Shown here in pieces: positions 1-12,060 of a DNA stretch of 64,000 nt (the first letter of the stretch is position 1; each line of letters starts with the position of its first letter). The position numbers and the translations under genes are program-made. Location: positions 558,001 through 622,000 of the forward strand of contig JASVEC010000026.1 of NCBI GenBank assembly GCA_030770535.1, written 5' to 3'. The notes below the pieces were generated by a model. The model was not told the origin of the DNA and did no database searches. It worked only from the letters and a program-made list of their open reading frames with translations. This DNA comes from Batkoa obscura (Eukaryota; Entomophthoromycota; Entomophthoromycetes; Entomophthorales; Batkoaceae).

Positions 1-725
1 ATTTAACATTACTATCAACAAAAGGATTAATAAAGGCCCAGTTTTAATTTTTATATCAATCAAATCCTTACACATTAACAAAAAGAGAAATCCTTATGAA
101 CTTTTTGTTTTTAAATAGAAAACGTCCAATTTTATATATAGAGCATTATAAAACAATTTCATCCAGTTTTTCTGATTTCTTTTATGTTAATTTATTCACA
201 ACCATGATTTACTTTGGGAATTTTGAGCTCATCCTTAAATTTAACTACATAGTTTCATTATTGTGATAGAAATAATTTGTGTATCTTAAAAGTCCAGGAA
301 AATCCGCTGTGAGTGTTTTACATTCACTATCTTCTGCAAGATGGTAATCCCATTATTATATATAAAAGATCAAAACATTGCACTTTTGCCTTTGGTAATA
401 GAACCATCCAAATGAAGGTCAAAATTTTAATAACGCTTTTGTCTTTTTTATGCTTCTTTATAAGTCATTATTTCAATCGAGTTCTTAAAGAAAAAGGCCC
501 ATATACTTTGATTAAGACAATTACTTCTATATTGCAACAACTTAATAGAAGTAAATCATTTGTTGTTATAAAGTCAATTAAATAATCTATTGATTTACCT
601 AAACTCAATTGTCCAGGTTTGTTAAAGGTACACACCGTTTGTAATAAATTCAGTTTTAAAAAATATCTAATCTTTTTAATCTGATTTATGAAAATTTATA
701 CAAGAACAGTGTTTATTGGCCAATA

Positions 726-828
726 ATATGGGGATGTATTTTTGTGTTTAAGAATTTTACTAACAATTTTTCCACTCAAATAGTGCTTGAAAGATGGAAA
801 AAGTGATGAAACCAAAAACACCCCATAT
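726..828 (-). mobile_element. MITE copy R1 (ATATGGGG family)
   Basis: A near-complete copy of the family, reading ATATGGGGATG at the left and ACCCCATAT-like at the right. The core CAAATAGTGCTTGAA varies the palindromic AGCGCT centre. It is in reverse orientation relative to the copy at 9513. Confidence 0.8.
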
Positions 829-940
829 ATTTAGTAGATTAGACATAGAGGAAGTAACTTTAAGAAAATCGAATTACTCATGCTTTTCCAATCCTATTTA
901 GCTTAAACAGCTGTTCATTAGAGTTCAGGTTAAAAAAAGA

Positions 941-1046
941 TATATAGATGTATTTTTTTGTTCAAGAATTTCACTAGCAGTTTTTCCACTTAAATAGCGC
1001 TTAAAAAATGGAAAAAGTAAGCAAACCAAGAAAAACACCCCCATAT
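941..1046 (-). mobile_element. MITE copy R2 (ATATGGGG family)
   Basis: Same orientation as the copy at 726 and only about 110 bp away. The left end is eroded (TATATAGATG) while the right end is intact (CACCCCCATAT). It keeps the TAGCGCTTAAAAAATGGAAAAAGT core. Confidence 0.8.
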
Positions 1047-1294
1047 TGCATTCAATAAAATGTAAAAATAAACTTTTTTTAAAAAAAATTTGATCTTAAT
1101 ACTTCAATTGTATTGAAATGCTTTTTATTAGCTCCTTTTTTCTCATTGTCATTTTTGTTGAGTTAATAAACATTTATTTATTTTGAAAAAAAATCAATGA
1201 AATTCTAAAAAATAATAAAGAACAAATATATTTATAGTTTCTCAAAATAACAATATGTTTAATCTAATCAAAATTTTAAAAAAATTTTAGACTA

Positions 1295-4136
1295 TTATTC
1301 TAGAAGGATGTTAGAAAGGCCTAAGGCATGAAGTATAGTAGCAGCTAAAATAACAGTTAAAAATAAAAGGCGAAGTCAGGAGAAAAAATTACCTTGTTCT
1401 TTTGCTTCTTCATCAGGATTTTCAAAAAATGTAGATTTGATTAGTTTTACTGGATTATTAACTAGTCTAGGTATAAAAAAATTACCAGCAGTTGCAATTT
1501 CCATCAATAGAATAATTTGACATGCATCTATATAATCAACTTGGTTTTTGAAGCACAACCTTGCATGTGCTTGAGCTAAACGAATCAATGCTTCTAAAAA
1601 TCTTACTGTGGTCCTAGATTTATCCTGCTCTTTCATTCTTACTAAATGATAATACTTAGTAAATATTAGATCTACTTCTTTACTGATTCTTGGCTGATAT
1701 TCATTTTGTACATAATTGATGTAATCCCTTAATTGCTCAATGTTAAACTCGGTGTTATTTTCATCGCTTTTAACTCCATCTAATTCTCTCATTAATATAT
1801 AATCGGCAATTTTACTATGTCTATTATTATCTATTGAATTAAATAAAATCATTTAAATATTACTCATCCCATTCTAAATCTTTATCATCTAATATTATCA
1901 AAATCATATCAAAACGTGATAACAATGGTCCCGCTAGTGCTAAATTTGTACTCAAACTTTGATTGGGATCATAATTCCCTTTTGGATTTGTTGCTGCTAA
2001 CACGGAGCATCTTGTACTTAATGTACATACTATGCCTATTATCAATTAGATTATATTTGATGTTTAACTTTAAATTATTTTACCTGCTTTGGCAATCGAT
2101 ATCCTTTGCTGTTCCATAGCTATAAAAATAGTTGAAAAAAATTCAGATACCTTAATGATTTCCAATTACCTTCATATACAGATGTTTTATCTTTTTCTTG
2201 AATACTATTAAACTCATCAATACAACATAACCCTCCGTCAGCTAACACCAATGCACCTGGCTCAAGTACAAACCCCCCTTTATCCTTTTGATTAATATTA
2301 GCCAAATGTAAAATATTTATGAAGCATCAAAGTTACTTTTGTTGCAGCAACAGTAAGTCCAACACTAAATAAATTAATGTTAGTCAATTTGTGATATTGT
2401 TACACAATGACTCACGAACTAGTTCCAATACCGGTGGTCAAAATTGATCTTTGAACTAATTTATTGGAAAACTTTAAAAATTGTGACTTTGCAGTACCAG
2501 GATCACCAACTAATAGTAAATGTGGCTCACCACGAACTTTATGCCCACTTTCGGATGATTTTGAAACACCACCAATAATAGTTAATAAGCAGCAAAGTTT
2601 AACTAAGTGCAAGCCATATACTTTTGGACAAAACGAATTTACAATTTTATCTCTTTTTATTCTGTTTAATAAATAACATTACTTATTATTTTGTTATTAC
2701 CTAGCTAAACTTGTTATTTTGAATTAAACTACAAAACAAATAAATTTAGTTTTAATTACCTAACAATGGTGTATCTTTATGAATTGACCAAAATTGAGTA
2801 AATGAATTTACAATAGTGTTATTAAAAATTGTCAGGTCACTTTTAATAATAACATTATTAACATGGAAGTACATTTCTACAATACATCGTTGCCCAGCGT
2901 TAACTTCTTTCCATCTTCTTCGTAGACATCCACTATATTTTTTACATTGTTTAATATCATTTTTATACAAATTTTAATTCAACATTTACATTATCTTTAC
3001 TTTATCACCACTTTTTACCTGATCAACTAGGTCATCTTCTAATATCGCCACTACTGTCTTTGGCATGTAAAAAAAGTTAAGGAATAAAAAAATTAACATA
3101 TCCTATTTGAATAAAAAAAAAAGGATATTGAACCGATAGATAAATTAGACATATTTTGTTGAATTTTGATCTCTTGATATTGTCTAAAGTGATGTCTATC
3201 TAATAAAGTATAATTTTACCAGTCAGATTAATTTGCATTATGCTGTTTACCATTAGTTTTAGTAATATTAAATCTGCTATTCAAACAGTTTGGTTTTTCG
3301 TCATTTAAACAAACAATTGGCGGTTTGATAGTAGAATGTTTATCCAGATTACTAGTTAAATTGAATATTCCTTTGCATTTAGTACACTCTGCAATTGCGG
3401 TATTGGTGATTATTTTGGTTTCCCCTGTCCTTTTAAAATATTATCACTATGATTTTTAATGGTTTTATGAATTACCTTAATATTGTCCCTTGGACTGATA
3501 TAAGTTTTCCAATATCCTCATTATTTGGCATCCCCGCTTTATTATATGCATTTATATTTGGCAAACTATAAATTGATTATTATGAAATAATAAATGTTTA
3601 GTTTAATTACTTATTCAATCTAATGTGCACATTTCTTTTATGTGATAATGGATCATCATGAGTACTGAAACTTAATAAGCTATATTGAAGGCTGTTTACT
3701 GCTTTTTCCATAATTGGTATTAATTTCAAAGGATAGTTTAAAATCAAATTCCCCAATTTACTATTATTTTGTACCAAATTTAACATACTAAGATTTATTA
3801 GAAAAATTTATCAGATTGGTGCTATTAGAAAGAACAAAGTTACTTTATCTCCAATGAGTAATGTTTATCCACTTCAAAATCTCTAAGTATATCTACTATT
3901 TTATACTTATAGTTCTTTTCTAGTTCATAAACAATTAAGTATTCCCATCCTATTTTAATATTAATTGATATTAATTGCACAGTAAGATCAATGTCCTAAC
4001 CTTCTTCAAACAGCATAGATTCCATTTTTTCTTCTCTGCTCAAAACACCGCTGTCAAAATCAAATTTATCATCCTCAATCTCTTGGATCTCTTCTGATAA
4101 GGTAAGACTTTTAGCTTGGAATTGGCTTGGTTCCAT
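1295..4136 (-). CDS. MCM9: DNA helicase MCM9
   Basis: AAA+ replicative-type helicase; in animals and plants MCM9 works with MCM8 in homologous recombination and mismatch repair. Split by about 13 short introns into a protein of roughly 700 residues. Visible: a zinc-binding region with CTKCKG and a later C...C pair; [14 protein letters not shown], as in MCM N-domains; Walker [18 protein letters not shown]; Walker [18 protein letters not shown]; sensor 1 LAATNPKG; arginine finger SRFD; and a C-terminal winged part with [20 protein letters not shown]. The phrasing [13 protein letters not shown] and [11 protein letters not shown] fits MCM9 rather than MCM2-7 or MCM8. The last exon adds a short tail ending ...SNILLE. 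Start chosen at the ATG at 4136; an in-frame ATG at 4193 would add an unusual Phe-rich stretch. Exon joins were read by eye. Walker A has Ala where animal MCM9 has Gly, as in MCM2-7. It ends soon after the AAA+ and helical region, without the long disordered tail of vertebrate MCM9. Confidence 0.92.
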
Positions 4137-5159
4137 TTGAATGAAAAAAAATAAAAAATGAAAATGGAAAAAGTGTGATTTATAAATAATCATTATTTGC
4201 TTTTTTTGGATAATTACATCCTGAGAGCTGATTTGTCAAAAAGTTTCAATGTTTGTGCAAATTATTGTTCAAAAAGAATGCGTCATGATTAACCGTTGGA
4301 TAGGTACTAATTTTAAGCTATGCTAAATAAAATCGCTTGATTGAGTTTTTAATTCCTTTTTGCCCACTTTTAAAATACTTATAAGTTTCTCTTAATTAAA
4401 ACAAGATATTAAAGTTTCTTTACAAGTTTACTATATAAAAACAGTCATAGCTTTAAAGCAAATCTACACAATGAATATCCGATTAAAGCTAAATGATAAT
4501 AAGTTTAAGTATGGTCTTTCTTATATTGATTAATTCGAAAAACAATCAATAGCTATTGAAATAGATTAAATAAGAGCTGTAGATAACTACAATTTCTATA
4601 ATTTTATAAATTAATTTATGTTTTTTTGTCACAAATTTATAAAAATTTATTACTCTCATAGGTTAAAATAGTGCTAGTATTTTATTTGTCAAAGTGAGTA
4701 GAATATTCAATGTAATAAGGAAAGTCTTCATCTGCTATTATAAGTTAATTGTTACTCTAATTATATTGATGTTCTAAGCTACTAATTTAACCTTGTAATA
4801 ATTACCATTATATTGATCTTGTAACAGCTTATTTGGCCAATACAAATAAATTAGTTAGTGTTATTGTTATCTATATTATAGTACCGGCTTTCAATGCCCA
4901 ATTACAAAGTAACATATATCTTGTTGTATATTGTAATATGCCATATAACTCCTCAAACCTTTTAAAAGGACTTGAATTGGGTCATAATATATTCAAATGT
5001 TTAATAACTTACAAAAAAACAAGTGGCAATTAATTAAAAGTTATATTAATAGCTAAACTTACCAAATATAGTAAATATCAAAATAATTAAATAAATTGAT
5101 TTCGATATAAAAACATGGTTATTGAAATTTATTCTTTTATTTTTTTAATTAGTTTAATA
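4137..5159. other. Intergenic region, nothing recognised
   Basis: About 1 kb between the divergent MCM9 and secreted-protein genes, so it probably holds both promoters. A TATAAAA-like element lies near 5106, shortly before the ATG of the secreted protein. A 66-codon open frame at 4833-5033 lacks any domain. Confidence 0.5.
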
Positions 5160-5606
5160 ATGAAATTTTCTTCGATTTTAACTATTCTTGTCTTTGCCAC
5201 GACTGCTTCTACCTTCTCTGTTACTGAACTAATCTCCGAACTTGGTACAAGAGCCAACAACCCTGTAGAGCAGGGTAAAAATGGACCAACAGAAATTAAA
5301 CCTGAAGGAACCAATGGCTCATTTACCGATGATTTAATCAATAAAGGAAAAGAAAAGGTTAAAGGTGAAGCCCTTAAATATGCTAAAGACCAAGCTCTCA
5401 AGCCATCAGTTATCTTTGATAACTTCTATGCTGCTGCCGAACCTTTCTTATTTAAAGTAATTGAAAAGGCCGGAAAGGATCCTGATCTTAAAAAAGTAAT
5501 TGAAACTAGATTTAAGAAACTCCTTGACCACCTTGATGGCGTAGAATCACAACCAAAGAAGTCTAAAAGAGATGTGTTTATGTCTTATATTAATAAGCTC
5601 AATTAA
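5160..5606 (+). CDS. Small secreted protein, unknown
   Basis: Single-exon gene of 148 residues. It opens with a clear signal peptide (MKFSSILTILVFATTASTFS), then a Gly/Asn/Pro-rich linker, then a charged, probably helical half rich in Lys and Glu (for example ...KVKGEALKYAKDQALKPSV). It has no cysteine, so it is unlike cysteine-rich effectors. It ends ...KKSKRDVFMSYINKLN. An in-frame ATG at 5115 would add 15 hydrophobic residues ahead; the ATG at 5160 gives the better signal peptide. I recognise no family. Export to the wall or medium is inferred from the signal peptide alone. Confidence 0.7.
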   Translation: MKFSSILTILVFATTASTFSVTELISELGTRANNPVEQGKNGPTEIKPEGTNGSFTDDLINKGKEKVKGEALKYAKDQALKPSVIFDNFYAAAEPFLFKVIEKAGKDPDLKKVIETRFKKLLDHLDGVESQPKKSKRDVFMSYINKLN

Positions 5607-5813
5607 ATAGTTATTTGATTTTTATGTCTATTTTATACAATTTAATAATCCGTTAGCTATGAACAAATAAACCAGTGTACTCTATAATTCTAATAAAATT
5701 TATATTTTAATTGTGTATAGAAAAAAATCTAAAGTAATATAAATTAATAGTATGTTTTCAGCAAAAAATGAAATTTGTTTATTAGAAATTTGACAAAAAC
5801 AAAGTGAAATCTC

Positions 5814-7352
5814 TTATTTCTTTTCAAGCCATTCACCAAATTGGTCTAATCTGGCCTTTTCTTCTTCGTCATCCATAGTCCTATTATCACTTCTTTGGTA
5901 TTTAGCTCCATCGTAAATAGAAGCTTCAATTCTTCTGCCACCAAAGAATCGATTGTTCATTAACTTAAATATAGGTAAATAAGTAAGCAATTAAATTTAT
6001 TAGTCTTACTTTAATACACGCATCCGCAGACAACACTTCTCTAAATCGAACAGTACAGGCTCCTTCTTCAGATTTCTAATTTAATTAGTATTGTAGTTCA
6101 TTATTATTCAATACTATGTTACATCATACAATATCACGTTAGTGACTTCCCCAATCTTAGAGCATTCTTCACGAATATCTTCTTTCAAATCTAAAATAAG
6201 CGCTGGATCATCCTTAAAATTAAAGTAAACTAAATGATGCTTTTATATCCTAGCTTACTTCTAATTCTTGAAGACTAAACATATGCTTTAGCAAAACTGT
6301 TTTTCGAAACTTCTCCCTATTGCTCTTCTCTTCTTTCTCATACCAATCTAATTTCCTTAATAATAATCAGTCATTTTTTTGATCTCTATTATAGCTTTAC
6401 TTACCTTTCCATATTTTGTCTGCGCTTTTTTAATATTTTTGGGTCGATCTTTTTTTTTTTGGCTTCATTATTATTATCCGTATGCTCTTTCTTCGAGAAA
6501 TCAGCCTAGTTTGAATTACATCAGTATCATTTTTATATTGCTATGTTCAGTTAATTACTTTTTGTACGTAAATAAGGTCGGGTTTAGGAGGTCTAAAAGG
6601 GGCTTCATCTAAAAGACTGGTGGCAAGTTGCACTGATTCTTCTTTAAAAAACGTTATAAGGGCATCTCCTTTACATTGTCCATTCTCATCTTTATATAAT
6701 TTTATTTTAGGCTTTCCTGAAAATTTATTATTACTAGATAGTTCCAATGAATTTATTTTTACCAGTAGCTAAATCTTCCATAAATAATCCACATTTCGAA
6801 AAAGTTTCTTTAAGCTCTTCAAAAGTAGCGTCAGGTGGCAATCCAGTAACATAAACTGAAGAATTGATTCTTTCTTTAGGTTTATTTTCCACATCATTAT
6901 TTTTCTTTTTATTCTACCTAATATTAAGTATATTTACATTTAAAGGTATTTAAGATACCTTAACTCCCTTTCGAACAGGAGACTTTTCTTCCTTATTAAT
7001 CTTGTTATCGTAAATACTCTTATTGCTCTACTATTTTATTTTTAAGTGGCTTACTTGTGGTTCATCGACATCATAAATCGACTGTTGGGCCAAAACTAAG
7101 TCTTGATCGAACTAAACAGGTAGGTTTGAGAAAATATAGATGAAGAATATAATAGTTTTGCCATACCATTGGAAACCAAGCACTTGCATTAGAATCAAAC
7201 TCATATTTCACTTGATCTTTTGGATCAATGTAGTACCAGTTATTCGTCATCTGATCCAATTTTACGTCAAAGCTATTTTCTTTCCCATTAGAATCAAAGT
7301 AAACTGCTTTGGGTGCTTGAGTTGCTGCATTTGTTTCATTAATCTGTTCCAT
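5814..7352 (-). CDS. CUS2: HTATSF1/Cus2-like U2 snRNP splicing factor
   Basis: Multi-exon gene. The N-terminus (MEQINETNAATQ...) has the WW-like piece of the HTATSF1 family, NNWYYIDPKDQVKYEFD...SAWFPM. An RRM follows with the diagnostic IKLYKDENGQCKGDALITF (human HTATSF1 has VKLYKDNQGNLKGDGLCC). Downstream exons give the second, UHM-type RRM: LKHMFSLQELEDDPALI..., a glycine-containing loop, and RFFGGRRIEASIYDGAKYQ; the protein ends ...DEEEKARLDQFGEWLEKK. The family binds SF3B1 and U2 snRNA and helps form the U2 snRNP in the nucleus. The long acidic tail of human HTATSF1 is absent, as in yeast Cus2. Roughly 350 residues. Confidence 0.88.
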
Positions 7353-7809
7353 CTGCTAAAATTTGAATAAAAAAACTTATATGAAAAAATATGGCAGTTG
7401 TTATTTTATTTTGCAAATTTTGATTTAAAAACGCTCAAGAAACTGGACATTTATTATATCATAATATTATAGTATTAAACTAATACTATTCATTAAAATA
7501 ATTAAATTAGGTGTTTGTTTAGTTCCATTTATTATATAAATAATCTAGAATTAATAAAAGTATCAAAACATAAGATTTTATCTAACTATTAATCCACATA
7601 CAATATAATCAAAAAGGATTATAGATTTAATTTATACAGTTATTTATAATAATCTTTGATCATTATGATGGCTATTTATATTAAAGTGCTTTCAATTATC
7701 AATATAAAAACTACAAAACATAAATTACAAATAAATATTCGAATTGAAAATAACACAATATTTAAAATAAATTTAATAATAATAATGATCTATAAAATTT
7801 ATATTTAAT
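7353..7809. other. Intergenic region, nothing recognised
   Basis: About 450 bp of AT-rich DNA between the start of the Cus2-like gene and the stop of the C1D-like gene. No repeat or open frame of note. Confidence 0.5.
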
Positions 7810-8533
7810 TTATCCTCCTTGTTTAACCTTTACGAAATATCTATTTTTTGCCACCTTATCTATTTTTAGAATTTTATTAATAATTACAATATACTAAAAA
7901 TCACCTTTCTTATTATTTCTCTTTATCTTGTTATTTCTGGTTTCTTTTTTATTTGCTTCTTTATCTTCATTATCTTCCTTTTCTTCTTCTAATTTTATTA
8001 ATTTATCTATATAGTAAAATGCTTTTTACCTTGAGTTTCTTCGTTCTCTGCTAGCGAATGCTTTATAACTCTTTGAGCTGCTGGAATGTTTACTCTCGTG
8101 CTTGCTATTATCAAGTTAATAACTTTTAAATTTAATGTATATTGTATTATTACGTCCTCCTCTTCCTTGAAGTTCCTTGATTTTTTTAATGTATTCTCTT
8201 GATCTTGCCTAAATCTAGTCTTAAATTTATATTTTATTATCTTAAATAGTTTTACTAATTCTCTCAATATAGGATGATCTTTCATATCAATTCCTTTTAG
8301 CATCATATATGCTTCAAAAAAGTTAGTGGTATACTTTTCTATTTTTAAAAATTAAACTTACACCAAAGATTGTTGTTAATTGCATAACATAATAATACTT
8401 CAAGTTGACATTTATCTATTGTATCTAAATTGTTTACGTTTTCTGCGAACTCTGGATCTAATATCATGTTTACTGCTTTCTCAAACTCGTTGATATTGTT
8501 CTCTAATTCTTCGATTGCTCTTTCTGTGGACAT
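7810..8533 (-). CDS. LRP1: C1D/Rrp47 (Lrp1) nuclear exosome cofactor
   Basis: Small Sas10/C1D-family protein that binds Rrp6 and assists the nuclear exosome in rRNA and snoRNA processing. Exon 1 encodes MSTERAIEELENNINEFEKA and the family signature DKCQLEVLLCYAINNNLW. The first intron must run to an acceptor just before CATATATGATG, giving LW-S-YMMLKGIDMKDHPILREL, which matches human [21 protein letters not shown] residue for residue in spacing; a CTAAC branch site lies about 12 bp upstream of this acceptor. Later: NIPAAQRVIKHSLAENE, a Lys/Glu-rich stretch, and a basic tail ...NRYFVKVKQGG. Three introns, about 180 residues. The two 3' junctions are less certain than the first. Confidence 0.85.
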
Positions 8534-9512
8534 TTTTTTGCTTTTCAAAAATAATGAAAGATTATATTTCTTAAATAGATTACTTTTATAAAATTGTTAA
8601 ATTTTGTTGATTGGTCAAATCAAGGATATTTTTCGCTTTCCTGCCAATTAACTTTCGAACGAAAATACTCAAATTGAGAGTCTTGAGAGCATTGTTACTC
8701 ACTGATTAAGAGGAAGATAATGTGGATGTTTGTTAGGTACAAGCTTTTTGTCACCAATTATTTTCATAAAAACAATCATTTAATTGCTATTTATTTTTCT
8801 CAAAGCGTAAATTAAAGCTCAAACAGTGGATAGTTTTTTGTTTGATTCACGTTTTAAACAATATTTTGCCCTTAAAGGCCTCTTATCTTATAAATGAAGC
8901 GCTATATTTCATGTAAAGCTATAATATCTTCACACCTTCATTTAAGATAGTTTGTTTAGTTTTAGTTACAAAGAGTGAAATTTAGGTTTTAGCTTCAATA
9001 AAAAAGTGAACATTTAGTCCAAAAAACCTGATTTATAAAGCAATTTATAAAGTAATATGGCATTTTTGACTTATATAAAAAATAGGCCATAGGCTACAAT
9101 GGTCATTCCGTTTTTTAAAATTTCTAATCAAGAATTATTTTTTGCCTAAAAGTTTTTAATTTTACTTCCACTATAAATAAAGTAATTAGTTCTATTTCAC
9201 AATCACCAATAGCATAATGTTATATACTTTTCATTGGTTCAAAATAGCTTTTCAAAAGATTAAAACTAGCATTATAGTGTAGAGCAGCGTTATTTGTTTG
9301 TTATAACTAATAAAGTTTTTTTGATTGGGATTTCTTTCTTTGATAATTAGGCTAAATTTTACAAAAAAGATTTTATAGTTGCAGTCAATTACTTATCCCA
9401 CTTGTACCACAAAAAAAACAGATTACTGCAAATTACCTTATAATTATAAAAAAAATACATTATTTTTTAAATTTTTGATTAAATTTTTTATTTTTTTTAA
9501 TAGTGAATAAAC

Positions 9513-9619
9513 ATATGGGGGTATTCTTTTTGGCTTCATCACTTTTCCCATCTTTTAAGCGCTATTTGAGCGGAAAATTTGCTAGTAAAATTCTTAAACA
9601 CAAAAGCACATCCCCATAT
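9513..9619 (+). mobile_element. MITE copy F1 (ATATGGGG family)
   Basis: One of the best copies, 107 bp. It starts ATATGGGGGTATTC and ends ACATCCCCATAT, with the central AAGCGCTATTTGAGCGGAAA. I use it as the reference orientation. Confidence 0.85.
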
Positions 9620-10591
9620 ATAACTGAGGTATAGTTAATAAATTAAGTTTATTACATAAAATAGCTGTATTTAGTTTCTAATTTTTTTTAAAAATTTAAA
9701 GTTATATAAATTAATAAATTTATGCTAAAAAGCTTTAAATATTAAACAGAATAATTTGTAATAAATAAATAAATTTGCAGCTAAATGTTAAGTAAAAGCT
9801 TATTTTTAATTATATTTTGCAATTCTATTATAATTTAAATAATAATTTATTTAAAAACAAAACTTTATTAAAATTACACTATAATAAAAATTAAGCTTTA
9901 AAGTTGTTATAAATTAGGTTGTAGTAAAGTTACAAAAATATAATTAAAAACAAATGTTTGCTTAATATTTTATAACTTTTTAGCATAAATTTAATAATAC
10001 ATCATTTTTTTTAAGATCTAAGTTAATTTTTTAAAACTTTAAATTAGGTAAAAAATAAATAAAATGCTTAAAAAAAATATTTATAAATTTACATTATTTA
10101 TTTTTGCTTGAAATTTAAAATAAAAAAATAATTCTGAGAATTTTTATATTTTTTATATTTAATTGATACAAATATTTTTATAAATATAAAATATAAAAGT
10201 TATTAGTTATAACACCAGATAATCTTGCTTATAATTATGACTTTTTTAATTTTTGTTGATTTTTTTTAATACTAAAGTCGTTTATTTTTATTTTTATTTT
10301 TATTTATTAGTTATAAAAATATATCAAATTGCAAATCTAATTTATAAATTTAAACTTTTAAGATTTTTTAGTTGAATAATATAACTTAATTAATTTTTTA
10401 AATTTTAAATTTTTAATTAACTGTTTTATTATTATATATTATAATTTGTAATAATTAAAAAAGTAATTTAATATTTTAAATTTAACTAAAATTTTGCTAT
10501 CAATTTTTATTTTATCTTATAAAATTATTTTATTAAAAAAGTTAATATGACATTGTATTAGTACTCTTATATGATCATTATTACAACTAAT

Positions 10592-10690
10592 AAGGTTGTT
10601 TTTTTGGTTTCATCACTTTTTCCATTTTTTAGGTACTATTTGAGTGGGGAAATTGTTAGTAAAATCCTTAAACAAAAATACATCTTTAAT
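10592..10690 (+). mobile_element. Degenerate MITE copy F2
   Basis: Keeps the interior (TTTTTTTGGTTTCATCACTT and TTAGTAAAATCCTTAAACAA) but has lost both ATATGGGG-type ends. Probably an older insertion. Confidence 0.7.
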
Positions 10691-12060
10691 TTTTTGTTTA
10701 AAAACAAAAACTATTTTACAGCAGAAATGCTTTACTACTTCAATTCTATTCTACCACTTTAAATTCGCCTAAAAAAGTAAAAAAATTTGAAGCAACCTAA
10801 TAAAATAACCTTTACCCAAAATGTTTTAAAATAATAATTTGTTAAATCCTAAGCTCACAAATAGTTAAAGTAGATTTCTATTTATATTATAAATTATTTT
10901 GAATATTATAAATTGTGTAAAATTTAATAAAATGGCCGATTATTAAATAATATAATAGAGTAAATCAAAAATAATACATGCATATAAATATTATATTTAA
11001 AGATAGGGATTTAAGCATTAATTTTGTATATTTTATAGCTTTAAAGCTGTTTTAACATTTAACAAATTTTATTAAATATTTTTATGTAAATCATTGTCAT
11101 CATTTAATAGAATTAATTTATTTAAAACAATATTAATGATTTTAAAAAAATAAAACACTTTATTATAGCAATAGTATAAATAAATAATAACTAATAGTTA
11201 TAAAATATTCCGAATATTAATAGTTTTCATAATTATAAATGAATGGAAATTAAAATTTATATAAATTAATCTGTTTATTGAATTTATTAGCTTTGATGAT
11301 TCGCCATAAAACCGTTTTCTATCAATGTTAGAAATCATCCCTCAATAATTTGTAAGCTTTTACACTAAACTTATCAGTTCTGAAACTACTAAGCCCTATT
11401 TGTAGGTTATTGGGTGGAAGCTCAATTACTTATGACTAAAATAGAATCAAATGAATCTAAAATTAAATATAAAATTTCCATTTAATTCGATTGGTTCGGT
11501 TTTAACAGCACTTGAAATTGTCGTTGAATTGATCACTTCATTTTATTTCATATACTTTTTGTTAATAGTTAAGTTATTTTATAGATTATAATAAGTATCA
11601 TGTTCTTTATATATATTATGTTTAGTGTCTGTTGCTTCACCTCAAATTTTGACTTTTTTTTATCGCATTAAACATGTATCAAATCAGCCTAATAAATGCA
11701 TTAGAACTGTTTTATAATGAGTTATTCATTTTAAGTTTCTTAAACAACTGAATGACCAAATATAGAAAATAGCAAATGAACAGTCACCAATTCCTTACCT
11801 TAATTTAAAAATTAGATCATATTTGTCAAATAAGGTGGGTTGAATTTACATAAAATCATTTGACAAATCCTATTTGAATTGTTTAAAAATAAAGCATTGA
11901 CGGCTATTAAAATTATCTTTTTTATCATTTTTTTCTGCATCACTAGTCATTTATCTTTATATTAACATTGCCCTTTCCCTTTAAGTTTCAATCTATATTG
12001 CCCAATTCATCTATTTGATTTTCAACTGTATACAATCTAACAACAATCAGTTTATTAACA

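Larger units (their letters stand above)
1..1294. other. Intergenic region with two MITE copies
   Basis: AT-rich sequence downstream of MCM9. It holds two copies of the 105-bp repeat (726-828 and 941-1046, listed separately). A 90-codon open frame at 313-585 has no recognisable domain and compositionally resembles its surroundings, so I do not call it a gene. Confidence 0.6.
8549..12060. other. AT-rich desert with two MITE copies
   Basis: About 3.5 kb without a recognisable gene; 9620-11300 is especially AT-rich. It holds one good and one eroded copy of the 105-bp repeat. The 63-codon open frame at 10571-10762 is the eroded repeat copy read through, not a gene. Confidence 0.6.

Noticed and set aside
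313-585. 90-codon open frame
   Set aside because: No domain, AT-driven composition, no promoter or splice context.
4833-5033. 66-codon open frame with a hydrophobic stretch
   Set aside because: No recognisable family and no clear ATG context; likely chance.
10571-10762. 63-codon open frame
   Set aside because: Most of it is the degenerate MITE copy F2 read in its open frame.
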